NCBI GenBank assembly: GCA_947036815.1
Contig: CAMQRS010000001.1
Span: forward strand, 1 to 64,000
Source: an uncultured Erysipelotrichaceae bacterium
GTDB lineage: Bacteria > Bacillota_I > Bacilli_A > Erysipelotrichales > Erysipelotrichaceae
Length of the DNA stretch: 64,000 bases
Reading direction: 5' to 3'
Positions within the stretch are counted from its first letter, which is position 1. The number at the start of each line of letters is the position of its first letter. The translations under genes and the position numbers were made by a program. The notes beneath the pieces were generated by a model that worked only from the letters and a program-made list of their open reading frames with translations, was not told where the DNA came from and searched no databases. Positions 18,434-27,229 of this stretch are shown piece after piece.

Positions 18434-18961
18434 CTATGCTATTTGAACATCTAGACGATGTAATACTACGTGTTCTTGTTTCAGGGATTCTTGTACATCA
18501 ATCAATCGTTGATTGGCACTTCCTTTAAATTTTAATGTGATATGCTTTTTATCTTCTTCATATTTTCCATCTACTAATACATCGATTAGTTGTAGTAATT
18601 GTCTTGTTTCTTCTTTAGCAAATAAAGATTCATAAGTGAATCCTGTAAAAGCCCATATATTCATTCCTTTTGCTTTGGCTGCTAATACAATTGAAACAAG
18701 TGCCTTTGCTTGTAGAAAAGGTTCTCCACCAGATAATGTGAGTCCGGTTTGGATATTTGTACCCTGAATTTGCGTTATTATATTTTCCACACATTCTTCA
18801 TACCCTGCATGTAAATCATGAGTTTGAGGATTATGGCAACCTACACAGTGGTGGGTACACCCTTGTGTCCATAGAACACAACGGAATCCAACACCATCTA
18901 CAATACTATCTAATTGTAGTGGTGCTGATAATCTAATTTTATTTGGTTGAGTGTTTAACAC
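18434..18961 (-). CDS. nrdG: Anaerobic ribonucleotide reductase activating protein
   Basis: About 175 residues of radical-SAM activase. The cluster motif CX3CX2C is in WTQGCTHHCVGCHNPQTHD and the SAM-binding GGEP is in LSGGEPFLQ. It makes the glycyl radical on NrdD. A GTG at 18961 is preferred as the start because GAGGAAAG lies upstream; an ATG at 18991 lacks a ribosome site. With the GTG start it overlaps nrdD by 23 bases, so the two are translationally coupled. Confidence 0.9.
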   Translation of the reverse strand: MLNTQPNKIRLSAPLQLDSIVDGVGFRCVLWTQGCTHHCVGCHNPQTHDLHAGYEECVENIITQIQGTNIQTGLTLSGGEPFLQAKALVSIVLAAKAKGMNIWAFTGFTYESLFAKEETRQLLQLIDVLVDGKYEEDKKHITLKFKGSANQRLIDVQESLKQEHVVLHRLDVQIA

Positions 18962-21293
18962 GTTGTCTTTCCTCAGCTGCTTTTCCATCATTGAAGCGAT
19001 CTAGTGTTCCTACTAAATATCCAGTAATTCTTCTAATTCTTTCAAATTTACGTAGTCCATCGTTTTCATCTCTTCCACAACTTGGACATACATCACCATC
19101 AATTACCCCTACATAGCCACATACTGGGTCTCTATCAAGTGGGTGGTTAATACTTCCATAACCAATTCCGCTTTCTTTCATACAACGTACAACTGCCATA
19201 AATCCTTCTAAGTTATTCGATGGGTTTCCATCTAATTCTACATAAGAAATATGTCCAGCATTCGTAAGCGCATGATAAGGAGCTTCAATTTGAATCTTAT
19301 CAAATGCATTTATTGTATGGTACACAGGTACATGATTAGAGTTGGTATAGTAATCACGATCTGTTACTCCTTCAATTATTCCATATTGTTTTTTATCAAT
19401 TCTTGTAAATCTTCCTGACAATCCTTCAGCTGGCGTTGCCAATAAAGAGAAGTTCAATTTTGTTTCATCCATTTTTTCATCTAAGAAGGTACGCATAAAT
19501 CCAATGATTTCCAACCCAAGTTTTTGTGCATCTGCACTTTCTCCATGATGTTGTCCAATCAATGCTTTTAAACATTCTGCTAAACCAATGAATCCTAATG
19601 ATAATGTTCCTTGTTTTACTACTTCTTCCAATGAATCATCTGAACCTAAATTTTCACTTGAAAGCCAAATTCCTTGCCCCATTAAGAATGGGAAGTTTTT
19701 CACTTTTTTACTAATTTGTAGTTGATATCTTTCTAATAATTGATCGCAAACAATTTGTAAGTCTTCATTCAATTCATCGAAGAATCCTTCTTTATCAAAT
19801 GCTTTTTTAGTTCCTACAATTCCGTGTTTAATTCCTAAACGAACTAAGTTAATTGTGCTAAAAGAGATATTCCCTCTACTCACTGGTGTTTCTTTTCCAC
19901 AAACGTTTCCAATTACGCGAGTTCTACAACCCATCGTTGCAATTTCTGTTGTATAGTCTTTTGGATCATAATATTGTAAGTTAAATGGTGCATCTACGAA
20001 TACAAAGTTAGGGAATAAACGTTTTGCACTTACTCTACAACTCAATTCAAATAGATCATAACTAATATCTTCTGGATTATAGTTCACACCTTCTTTTACT
20101 TTAAAGATTAGAATTGGAAAGATTGGTGTTTCTCCATTTCCTAATCCTGCTTCTTGTGCAAGTAACAGGTTTTTACTTAACATTCTACCTTCACAACTTA
20201 CATCAGTACCAAAGTTAATACTAGAAAAAGGTACTTGTGCTCCCGCTCTTGAATGCATTGTATTTAGATTATGAATAAACCCTTCCATTGCTTGATATGT
20301 TTTTTTATCTGTTTCTTTAATTGCTTCATCTAATGCGAATTCACAAATACTGTAAGCTATTGCAGAAGTTACATTATATTCACTAACGATAGCTTCCATA
20401 AATTTAGTTTTGTATGTATCACTTAAATCCAACGTCGGTGTTAAGTCTGTGTGCACTTTTAATTTTTCCACAAGTGATTTTTTATCATAATCAAAATTAG
20501 CTAATAATTTTAATCCTTTGCATGCATTTGAATAAAATAGTTTAGCAAATGTTTTCGCAACTCCAGGTGCTAAGTAATAATCAAAGGCTGGAATACTTTG
20601 TCCACCATGTTGATCATTTTGATTACTTTGAATAGCAATTGCTGCTAATGCTGCATAACTCGATATATCTTGAGGTTCTCTAAGGAATCCATGCCCTGTA
20701 GAAAATCCACCTTTAAATAATTTTTCTAAATCTATTTGGCAACAAGTTAGTGTCCCCATGTTCATGAAGTCCATATCGTGAATATGAATATCTCCTTTTT
20801 CATGCATTGCTGAAAATTTAGGATTCATTACTTCTGAAATACAGAACTCTTTCGATACGGCACTTCCATATTGAAGCATTGTTCCCATCGCTGTATTACC
20901 ATCTATATTGGCATTATCACGTTTCATGTCAGAGTCTTTTGCATCCGCAAACGTAATTTCTTTAATTGATTCCATTAATCTAGTTTTTAAATTACGTACA
21001 CGACTTCTTTCTGCACGATATAAAATATATTTTTCTGCTGTTTGAGCATGTCCTGTTTCAATTAATACTTTAACTACTATATCTTGTACATCCTCTACAT
21101 CTGGTACTTCATTTTTATAAGTACGTGTTAGGCGTGATACGATACGATCTGTTAGGTATTCAGCTTCATCATAATCTGCAACCTTATTATTTTTCTTCGC
21201 AACAGCAGATGCTGCCAAGTAAATTGCACGTGTTATTTTTTCTGGCGCAAAATGAATTTCCCTACCATCTCTTTTTTTAAGTTTAGTTATCAT
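18939..21293 (-). CDS. nrdD: Anaerobic (class III) ribonucleoside-triphosphate reductase
   Basis: A 784-residue oxygen-sensitive reductase making dNTPs. An ATP-cone regulatory domain fills about 1-95 (KRDGREIHFAPEKI). The catalytic barrel follows, and the C-terminus has the CxxC zinc site (VCPSCGRDE) and the glycyl-radical loop RRITGYLVG, with Gly758 the likely radical site. Length is normal for the family. An AGGGAG site precedes the ATG. It forms an operon with nrdG and indicates anaerobic growth. Confidence 0.95.
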   Translation of the reverse strand: MITKLKKRDGREIHFAPEKITRAIYLAASAVAKKNNKVADYDEAEYLTDRIVSRLTRTYKNEVPDVEDVQDIVVKVLIETGHAQTAEKYILYRAERSRVRNLKTRLMESIKEITFADAKDSDMKRDNANIDGNTAMGTMLQYGSAVSKEFCISEVMNPKFSAMHEKGDIHIHDMDFMNMGTLTCCQIDLEKLFKGGFSTGHGFLREPQDISSYAALAAIAIQSNQNDQHGGQSIPAFDYYLAPGVAKTFAKLFYSNACKGLKLLANFDYDKKSLVEKLKVHTDLTPTLDLSDTYKTKFMEAIVSEYNVTSAIAYSICEFALDEAIKETDKKTYQAMEGFIHNLNTMHSRAGAQVPFSSINFGTDVSCEGRMLSKNLLLAQEAGLGNGETPIFPILIFKVKEGVNYNPEDISYDLFELSCRVSAKRLFPNFVFVDAPFNLQYYDPKDYTTEIATMGCRTRVIGNVCGKETPVSRGNISFSTINLVRLGIKHGIVGTKKAFDKEGFFDELNEDLQIVCDQLLERYQLQISKKVKNFPFLMGQGIWLSSENLGSDDSLEEVVKQGTLSLGFIGLAECLKALIGQHHGESADAQKLGLEIIGFMRTFLDEKMDETKLNFSLLATPAEGLSGRFTRIDKKQYGIIEGVTDRDYYTNSNHVPVYHTINAFDKIQIEAPYHALTNAGHISYVELDGNPSNNLEGFMAVVRCMKESGIGYGSINHPLDRDPVCGYVGVIDGDVCPSCGRDENDGLRKFERIRRITGYLVGTLDRFNDGKAAEERQRVKHSTK

Positions 21294-21464
21294 TTTATTT
21301 CTCCCTGTATATTTTCATGTTCTCTAATTATCGTATACTCTAGCATATTTTTCAACATAAAAATTATGTAAATTAGTTATTTTTTTTCTTTTCAATGTAA
21401 AAAAAATTATAGTTTTCACAGCATTTTCACCTTCATAATATTCACATTTTCTATAATATATCCT

Positions 21465-21488
21465 AAGTATAGTATCTATGCTATACTT
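21465..21488. promoter_or_regulatory. Inverted repeat upstream of the HxlR gene
   Basis: AAGTATAG and CTATACTT are perfect 8-base arms separated by 8 bases, 32 bases before the HxlR start and between divergent nrdD and the regulator. Probable HxlR operator. Confidence 0.5.
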
Positions 21489-21519
21489 ACTTATAGAAAG
21501 TATCAAATTAGGTGACCTT

Positions 21520-21843
21520 ATGAATAACAATCCAGCTGCTTGTCCAACTGAAATTACCTTAACTTTAATTGGTGATAAGTGGAAAATATTAATCATCAAG
21601 GAATTATTGAAGGGCCCCAAGCGTTTTGGAGAGTTACAAACTTGTATCGGTTCTATTTCTCAAAAAGTATTAACTTCAAAATTGAGAGAAATGGAAAGAT
21701 GTAATTTAGTAGTTCGTGAAGTATTTGCACAAGCACCTCCAAAGGTTGAATATTCATTATCTCCTTTAGGTAAAAGTTTGCATCCAATCATTAATGCAAT
21801 CACAGTATGGGGTATTTCTTATCTTCATACCCAAGTTATATAA
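21520..21843 (+). CDS. HxlR family transcriptional regulator
   Basis: About 107 residues of the HxlR/DUF24 winged-helix family. It carries the conserved GDKWKILIIKELLKGPKRFGEL block and the SQKVLTSKLREMER recognition helix. A single Cys near the N-terminus (AACPTE) is the position used by redox or electrophile sensors such as YodB and HypR. The start at 21520 has AGGTGA just upstream; the frame from 21478 does not. It is divergent from nrdD and convergent with yitT. Confidence 0.85.
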   Translation: MNNNPAACPTEITLTLIGDKWKILIIKELLKGPKRFGELQTCIGSISQKVLTSKLREMERCNLVVREVFAQAPPKVEYSLSPLGKSLHPIINAITVWGISYLHTQVI

Positions 21844-21871
21844 AAAATAACACCTAAATCGAGGTGTTATT
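21843..21871. terminator. Bidirectional terminator between HxlR and YitT genes
   Basis: Perfect 10-base stem AATAACACCT/AGGTGTTATT with a 6-base loop, overlapping the YitT stop codon. Confidence 0.7.
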
Positions 21872-22721
21872 CAATAGGTGGCTTATAAAATCTTCCTTCT
21901 ATCATTGCTGTTTTTGTTACATTAATAAATGCATCAGGATCAATTTTACGAGTAATTTTTCTTACTTCTTTAAATTCACTTTCTCCAATTACCGTATACA
22001 GTAAGGTTTTTGGATTTTTTGAATATCCTCCATACCCTTCTAAACAAGTAAATCCATGATGCGTAGACTCCATCACAGCAGCCATTAATTCATCTGGTTT
22101 TTTACTCACTATAAATACAGTCAGTTTTTTGTATTGATTGTGCAATGTATCTACTAACTGCGTACTACAATATTGGAAAATAATTGAATATAGTGCTTTA
22201 TCCCAACCAAATAATGTACCACCAATTAAGATAAGTATCGCATTTATAAATAGCATGTAATTCCATGCTGATGTATTTGTTTTTTGAGAAATTGCCATGG
22301 CAATAAAGTCTGTACCACCACTACTTGCTCCTCCATGTAACGCAATAGAGATTGCTATACCATTAATAATACCTCCGAAGATACATATCAATAACACATC
22401 TTCCGTAATTTTATATACTGGTAAAAAATCCACTAAAACTGACGTTAGAATTATCATAATGATTGAGTATATAGTAAATTTTTTACCAATCATTTTAAAC
22501 CCTATATATGCAGGTATTGCATTCAGTGACAAGTTAATGACAGAGAATGGAATTTCAAAATCAAAGAAGGTACTTGCAACTCTTTGTATTAATACACTAA
22601 GTCCATTAAACCCACCCGGAATTAAGCCTCCTGCAGCTACAAAACTATTCATGTTAATTGCCATAATCAATGATGCGATAATAACACATCCTAATCTAAC
22701 GAAACCATTTTTTTTATTCAT
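21867..22721 (-). CDS. YitT family membrane protein (DUF161/DUF2179)
   Basis: A 284-residue protein with five to six membrane segments in the first 190 residues, including the glycine-rich VAAGGLIPGGFNGLSVL and GGASSGGTDFIAMA repeats that mark the YitT family. A cytosolic DUF2179 domain occupies about 205-280. Many Firmicutes carry several copies; a transport role is suspected but unproven. It is downstream of the peptide gene at 22930, but a strong terminator separates them. Confidence 0.85.
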   Translation of the reverse strand: MNKKNGFVRLGCVIIASLIMAINMNSFVAAGGLIPGGFNGLSVLIQRVASTFFDFEIPFSVINLSLNAIPAYIGFKMIGKKFTIYSIIMIILTSVLVDFLPVYKITEDVLLICIFGGIINGIAISIALHGGASSGGTDFIAMAISQKTNTSAWNYMLFINAILILIGGTLFGWDKALYSIIFQYCSTQLVDTLHNQYKKLTVFIVSKKPDELMAAVMESTHHGFTCLEGYGGYSKNPKTLLYTVIGESEFKEVRKITRKIDPDAFINVTKTAMIEGRFYKPPIE

Positions 22722-22861
22722 ATGTCTTTAATACCCCTTTATTAATACTTTAATTATTATACTAGGTTTAGTTATATGCACAAGTGCAAATGTGAAAATT
22801 AATGATCCTATCTATGAGGTAGAAATATTACACTATTCAAAAACAGAGGCTTTTAGACATA

Positions 22862-22897
22862 AAAAGACTCCAAGCAAAGATTTGCTTGGAGTCTTTT
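22862..22897 (-). terminator. Strong terminator after the signal-peptide gene
   Basis: A 17-base perfect stem (22862-22878 with 22881-22897) with A and T flanks, about 30 bases past the small peptide stop. Usable in both directions. Confidence 0.85.
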
Positions 22898-22929
22898 ATA
22901 ATACTTTGGTGAATTAAGTAAGACTCAGT

Positions 22930-23103
22930 TTAGTCGAACCAAGATCCACCAGGTCCACCTGCTACTGCCTCTACTTCATGAATTTCACTACATGTATCAG
23001 TAGTGTGTACTCCAAACACATCAGATAATGGACAAATGCTAGGAATAATTAAAATTCCTACTAATAGTAGTCCTAAAAATGTAAACTTTTTATTTTTTTT
23101 CAT
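22930..23103 (-). CDS. Small exported peptide precursor, putative signalling peptide
   Basis: 57 residues (58 if the tandem ATG at 23106 is used). The N-terminus is a Sec-type signal: KKNKK followed by about 15 hydrophobic residues (FTFLGLLLVGILIIP). A polar linker and a small C-terminal end AVAGGPGGSWFD follow. AGAGGGG lies at proper spacing from 23103. Its promoter, with extended -10 TGATATAAT, and its terminator make it a separate transcript. It directly follows a TPR-type regulator, as in PlcR-PapR, Rap-Phr or AimR-AimP pairs. I infer it is the precursor of a peptide signal; a bacteriocin-like role is possible. Confidence 0.65.
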   Translation of the reverse strand: MKKNKKFTFLGLLLVGILIIPSICPLSDVFGVHTTDTCSEIHEVEAVAGGPGGSWFD

Positions 23104-23127
23104 CATAACCCCTCTTTTCTTAATTTA

Positions 23128-23136
23128 ATTATATCA
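23128..23136 (-). promoter_or_regulatory. Extended -10 promoter of the peptide gene
   Basis: Minus-strand TGATATAAT (TGn plus perfect TATAAT), about 20 bases before the ribosome site. The -35 is poor, as expected for an extended -10 or an activator-dependent promoter. Confidence 0.6.
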
Positions 23137-23149
23137 CCATTTTTTATAT

Positions 23150-23180
23150 AAAAAAGCATATCGAGAGAACATGCCTTTTT
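23150..23180 (-). terminator. Hairpin between regulator and peptide genes
   Basis: Arms AAAAAGCAT and ATGCCTTTTT pair with one mismatch around an 11-base loop, with a T-run on the minus strand. Probably a weak terminator of the regulator gene; it lies just upstream of the peptide promoter. Confidence 0.5.
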
Positions 23181-23212
23181 ATTTGAAAAAGACCATTTAA
23201 CTCATTAAAAAA

Positions 23213-24406
23213 CTACAAATTCTTCCCTTTCAATTCATGAAATTCATAAAAATTCTTATATCCACCCATTTCTTTGCAATTTTTTTTGATCTCCTCTTCA
23301 ATGATAAACATATATAAATAATCACTTCGAGTCAAATGGTCTCTTATAATTGTAAGTAAAACTTTATTTTTATCTTTAGCATCAAGTTCATAGTTTTTGA
23401 AATATGTATATAATAAAATATTAATTTTATTAGGAATCATTGTTATATCTAGATTAAGATAATTTTCATCAATTTTCTTCCCTAAATGTAGGCTACAAAA
23501 AATCGAATATATTTCAACTTGTACCATTCTTGATTGCGCAACATTTTTCATTTGATCAAGTAAATCTAGCGCTTTTTCATATTCTTTAGAAACGATTTCA
23601 TTAATTGCTAAGTTAGCTAATGCGCTATTTTTTTTAAATTGAGGTACCACGCTATCCTCTTCAATTAATAATTTATACAATTCATAATAGTAATCTTGGT
23701 AATTTTTTCCCATTTTCTTGCATAACTCTATAATATGGGGATAATAACCTACTTTAGCGATTACATTATCCTCTTTAATTCTTTCTTCAATGTCTGCTGA
23801 GAGTGAGAAAGCACAGGCATTATTGTAGAGATTGAGAGCGAAAATAAAACTATTAATTTGAACTATTAAATGTTTGGGCTCATAATATCTTATCTTATTA
23901 ATATCAAATTCAGAAGAAAATCCATCAATATTAAACTTATAACCAAATATAACGATGAGTAAGGAAAACAATTCTACTTCCATACATTCTTCCATACAAA
24001 AAAAGTCGTTTACTTCTTGTTCTTCTGGATGCTTTTTATTTCTATAATAATCATCAATTACTTTAACCCCTTGATATCTAAAATCATATAGTGCATTTTC
24101 TTTGTATGGTTCCAATATAGTTAACAATTTATCAACTTCATCAAGTATAGATTCTATTATTCCATATTCCATAAGTTTACTCAACACTGTATAATCCACA
24201 TCGAATTCTTCTGCTATTGGTCTATCTATTCTTTTAAATAAATTAGAGATGATTGCCTGCCTACCTCTAACAAAATCTCCATTGACAAGGCGATGGTACG
24301 TCTTGACAGTACATATTCTACTATCGTTTTTAGGATCAACACAAATTGATTTATACGTAAGGTTTAATTTCTTTCGATAGCATTCCAGTAATAATTCATA
24401 TTCCAT
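23213..24406 (-). CDS. TPR-type (RRNPP-like) transcriptional regulator of the adjacent peptide
   Basis: A 397-residue, mostly helical protein. The N-terminal 65 residues look like a divergent helix-turn-helix (TYKSIC...TVKTYHRLVNG). The remainder is a run of amphipathic helices with TPR-like spacing, for example SALANLAINEIVSKEYEKALDLLDQ at about 273-297. Size and architecture match RRNPP peptide sensors (PlcR, Rgg, AimR, about 290-400 residues). A small exported peptide gene follows 109 bases downstream. No prophage genes are nearby. No target is known; autoregulation of the peptide promoter is the simplest idea. AAAGGAG precedes the ATG. Confidence 0.65.
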   Translation of the reverse strand: MEYELLLECYRKKLNLTYKSICVDPKNDSRICTVKTYHRLVNGDFVRGRQAIISNLFKRIDRPIAEEFDVDYTVLSKLMEYGIIESILDEVDKLLTILEPYKENALYDFRYQGVKVIDDYYRNKKHPEEQEVNDFFCMEECMEVELFSLLIVIFGYKFNIDGFSSEFDINKIRYYEPKHLIVQINSFIFALNLYNNACAFSLSADIEERIKEDNVIAKVGYYPHIIELCKKMGKNYQDYYYELYKLLIEEDSVVPQFKKNSALANLAINEIVSKEYEKALDLLDQMKNVAQSRMVQVEIYSIFCSLHLGKKIDENYLNLDITMIPNKINILLYTYFKNYELDAKDKNKVLLTIIRDHLTRSDYLYMFIIEEEIKKNCKEMGGYKNFYEFHELKGKNL

Positions 24407-24565
24407 AAATTTGATCTCCTTTTTTATTTTCTTAATTATATAATAAAAAAATTGATTTATTAAAAAATGTACGGTTTTTTTTAATATTTTTATACAATTT
24501 TTAAAAAAAAGTTTTTTTTTACTGTTTTACTAGGTAAGTTGTACGAATATACGACTTAATCAACT

Positions 24566-24592
24566 AAAAAAAGAACGACGCATCGTTCTTTT
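24566..24592 (-). terminator. Terminator after rsmI
   Basis: Stem AAAAGAACGA/TCGTTCTTTT with a four-base loop and a T-run on the minus strand, immediately past the rsmI stop. Confidence 0.85.
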
Positions 24593-24598
24593 CACTTA

Positions 24599-25447
24599 CT
24601 AATTTAATCCGTGGTATTCCTTATATAATTCATTTTTAGAAATACCGTATTCTTTAGCAATTTTCTTTATTGCTTCTTTTGTTGTCATACCATCTGCACT
24701 ATACGTATCTACTAGTCCCGTAAGTGCTCCTACTTCAACTACTTCTTTTTCTTTGTTACTTCCTTCTACTACAATTACCATTTCTCCACGTAAACTACCC
24801 GCAACACTCATTACTTCTGCAATATTTCCACGAATAAATTCTTCATGTTTCTTAGTAAGTTCTCTTGCTAAACATATTTCACGATTTCCTAATACATCTA
24901 AGCAGCTTTGCAACATTTTTTCAATGCGGTGTGGTGCTTCATATAAAATAAATGTATAAGGCAGATCTTTTAATTCATGTAATGAATGTACTCGCTCTTT
25001 TTCCGAATTTCCTAAGAATCCGTAAAATAAATATGGTTGTGCAACAATCCCACTAGCTACTAGTGCGTTAATCGCTGCATTACTTCCACTGATTGGAACA
25101 ATTGGGAATCCTTCTGCTAATACTTCTTTCACTACATATTGTCCAGGATCACTTAACAAGGGATACCCTGCATCACTTACTAAAGCAATACTTAATCCTT
25201 CTTGTAACATCTTCAACAATCCTTTTGCACTCTCTTTTTCATTGTGCATATGATGCGCTATTACTCTCGTTTTAATATCAAAATGATGTAATAGTTTCAT
25301 TGTATTTCTAGTATCTTCTGCTGCAATGATATCTACACTCCCTAACACTTCTATGGCTCTCGGTGTTAGTTCACTTAAATTTCCAATGGGAGTAGCAACT
25401 ACGTAAAGTTTAGCTCCTTCATTATCAAAACTTTTTTGACACTTCAT
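24599..25447 (-). CDS. rsmI: 16S rRNA (cytidine1402-2'-O)-methyltransferase
   Basis: A 282-residue tetrapyrrole-methylase-fold enzyme that methylates the 2'-O of C1402 in the decoding centre. Seen are LYVVATPIGNL (about 14-24), AAEDTRNTMKLL, VSDAGYPLLSDPG and ISGSNAAINAL. It overlaps the ricT stop by one base. In Bacillus the same genes (tmk, holB, ricT, rsmI) are clustered, so the context supports the call. Confidence 0.95.
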   Translation of the reverse strand: MKCQKSFDNEGAKLYVVATPIGNLSELTPRAIEVLGSVDIIAAEDTRNTMKLLHHFDIKTRVIAHHMHNEKESAKGLLKMLQEGLSIALVSDAGYPLLSDPGQYVVKEVLAEGFPIVPISGSNAAINALVASGIVAQPYLFYGFLGNSEKERVHSLHELKDLPYTFILYEAPHRIEKMLQSCLDVLGNREICLARELTKKHEEFIRGNIAEVMSVAGSLRGEMVIVVEGSNKEKEVVEVGALTGLVDTYSADGMTTKEAIKKIAKEYGISKNELYKEYHGLN

Positions 25448-26265
25448 TAATCTTTATTCTCTAATTCAGGCCATAGTTCATCAAAACTTAAAAACTTAAC
25501 ATCTTCTCTATTTTCTATTTTTGCTTGTCTTACAATTACGTTCATACTTGATAAACGGTATGTTTTTCCTTCATAGACAACTTTTGAATTTAGTTTAGGA
25601 AGTCCTTTACGTAATTCTTTGTATTGTTCATCTTCAAATTTTAAACAACATTTTAGTTTACCACATTGTCCTGATAACTTTTGAATATTCAATGCTAATA
25701 ATTGGTTTTTAGCCATATTAATAGACACCATTTCAAAGTCATTCATAAACTTAGAACAGCATAACTCTCTACCGCATTGCCCTAGTCCACCGACCATTTT
25801 AGCCTTGATTCTAGTTCCTACTTGTTTTAATTCTATTCTACAGTGAAAGTCACTTGCTAAGCATTTTAAAAGTTCTCTAAAATCAACACGATCTTCTGCT
25901 GCATAAGTAAAAATCAATTTACTACGATCTAGTGTATATTCAGCTTCTATTAAATTCATATCTAATTTTAGTTTACGAATTTCTTCTGCACAAAGTACTA
26001 GTGCTTCTTTTGCTTTTTCAAAATTTTCCATGTATTTTGCTAGTTCTTCTTTACTAGCTCTACGAAGTAATGGTTTTAATGGCATATCTTTATTGTATTC
26101 ATCCATTGGAATACCTTCTTTAGCGATACTACCTAATTCATTTCCTCTAATTGTTTCAACTATTACTTTATCTCCAATACGGTAGTCATTTGATTCACTT
26201 TTAAAAGAGTACGCTCTTGTATCTTTAAAATGAACATATGCTACATATGTATAAATCTTTTCCAT
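25447..26265 (-). CDS. ricT: PSP1-domain protein RicT (YaaT)
   Basis: A 272-residue PSP1 C-terminal domain protein. Conserved Cys pairs are in GQCGRELCCSKF and SGQCGKLKCCLKF. In Bacillus RicT joins RicA and RicF in an Fe-S complex that assists RNase Y and development. It sits between holB and rsmI as in Bacillus, but yabA, which normally lies between ricT and rsmI there, is absent. Confidence 0.92.
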   Translation of the reverse strand: MEKIYTYVAYVHFKDTRAYSFKSESNDYRIGDKVIVETIRGNELGSIAKEGIPMDEYNKDMPLKPLLRRASKEELAKYMENFEKAKEALVLCAEEIRKLKLDMNLIEAEYTLDRSKLIFTYAAEDRVDFRELLKCLASDFHCRIELKQVGTRIKAKMVGGLGQCGRELCCSKFMNDFEMVSINMAKNQLLALNIQKLSGQCGKLKCCLKFEDEQYKELRKGLPKLNSKVVYEGKTYRLSSMNVIVRQAKIENREDVKFLSFDELWPELENKD

Positions 26266-27228
26266 TTAGTCCTCCCATAAATATATAAATTGATCAACTA
26301 ATAACAATATATTAACTGAACGTATTATTTTATCTTTACATTCTACCACGTTTTGTAGTAATTTTTCACGGTTCAATTGTACCATGAATTGAGCATTTTT
26401 ACCCCATATATGAGTTAATTTATTATTATCCATTCGATAACTATCTCGCAATGCACTTTCTAACATGAATAAAAAATATTTAAAGATTTTCTTTTCGTCT
26501 TTTTTACTCTTTTTAAATCCTTCGTTTTGTAGGTATACGCCTGCCAATGCTTTACTTATTTTTATTTTCTCTAGAAAGGTTTCAAACACAATACATGCGT
26601 GTTGAAATTCTTCTTCCTCGTATAAATTTTTTACTTGTTCTTTATTTGAACATAACTTTGATAATAAATAGGCATTTAATAAATCATAATCGTCTTTTAT
26701 TTCATCATATAATTCTTTTGTATCATGCTGATGAAATTGTATGATTTGACATCTTGAACTTATTGTTTCAATGACTCTCTCTTTAGAGCTCGCAATTAGA
26801 ATTGCGATTGTATCATTTTGAGGTTCTTCCAAAAACTTCAATAAGGCATTTAATGCCGTAATTGTTGCATTCTCTACTCCATCTAAAATATATACTTTTT
26901 TTCCTTTTTTCTCTAGGTTTGTTTGATTGAACTGATGTTGAATATGTAGTATATCTTCTTTTTTTATACTCTTGTCATTTCCATCTATATAAATCATATC
27001 TGAATAGTTTTGATGCATGACTCTTTCGCAATCTGCACATACTTCACATGCGAATGGATTCGCATGTTCACATAGTAAACTTTGAATTAATAAATAGGCA
27101 CACTCTTTGGTCGGTGTTCCTTTTTCTCCAACAAATAAATAGGCATGTCCTAATGTTTGTTTGTTCAATGCATTTTCAAGTACTTGATAAACTACTTTTT
27201 GGTGTTGGAAAAGTTCTTGTTTAATCAT
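26266..27228 (-). CDS. holB: DNA polymerase III delta prime subunit
   Basis: A 320-residue clamp-loader subunit. Seen are a P-loop-like GEKGTPTKE (degenerate, as expected for a non-hydrolysing delta prime), a zinc module with four Cys (CEHANPFACEVCADCERV), LLKFLEEPQND, and the SRC motif ISSRCQIIQF. Its stop abuts the ricT start, and its ATG begins one base after tmk. Length is normal. Confidence 0.93.
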   Translation of the reverse strand: MIKQELFQHQKVVYQVLENALNKQTLGHAYLFVGEKGTPTKECAYLLIQSLLCEHANPFACEVCADCERVMHQNYSDMIYIDGNDKSIKKEDILHIQHQFNQTNLEKKGKKVYILDGVENATITALNALLKFLEEPQNDTIAILIASSKERVIETISSRCQIIQFHQHDTKELYDEIKDDYDLLNAYLLSKLCSNKEQVKNLYEEEEFQHACIVFETFLEKIKISKALAGVYLQNEGFKKSKKDEKKIFKYFLFMLESALRDSYRMDNNKLTHIWGKNAQFMVQLNREKLLQNVVECKDKIIRSVNILLLVDQFIYLWED

Positions 27229-27229
27229 C

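Noticed and set aside
21324-21620. 98-codon minus-strand frame overlapping the HxlR gene
   Set aside because: No ribosome site, overlaps a well-supported gene on the other strand and the nrdD promoter region, and encodes no recognisable domain.
22930-24406. Phage arbitrium (AimR-AimP) identity for the peptide cassette
   Set aside because: Layout is similar, but the peptide lacks the usual short xGxxRGA-type end and there are no phage genes nearby.
24407-24565. Long A and T runs upstream of the TPR regulator as a repeat array or origin
   Set aside because: Simple base bias; no ordered repeats, DnaA boxes or spaced units.
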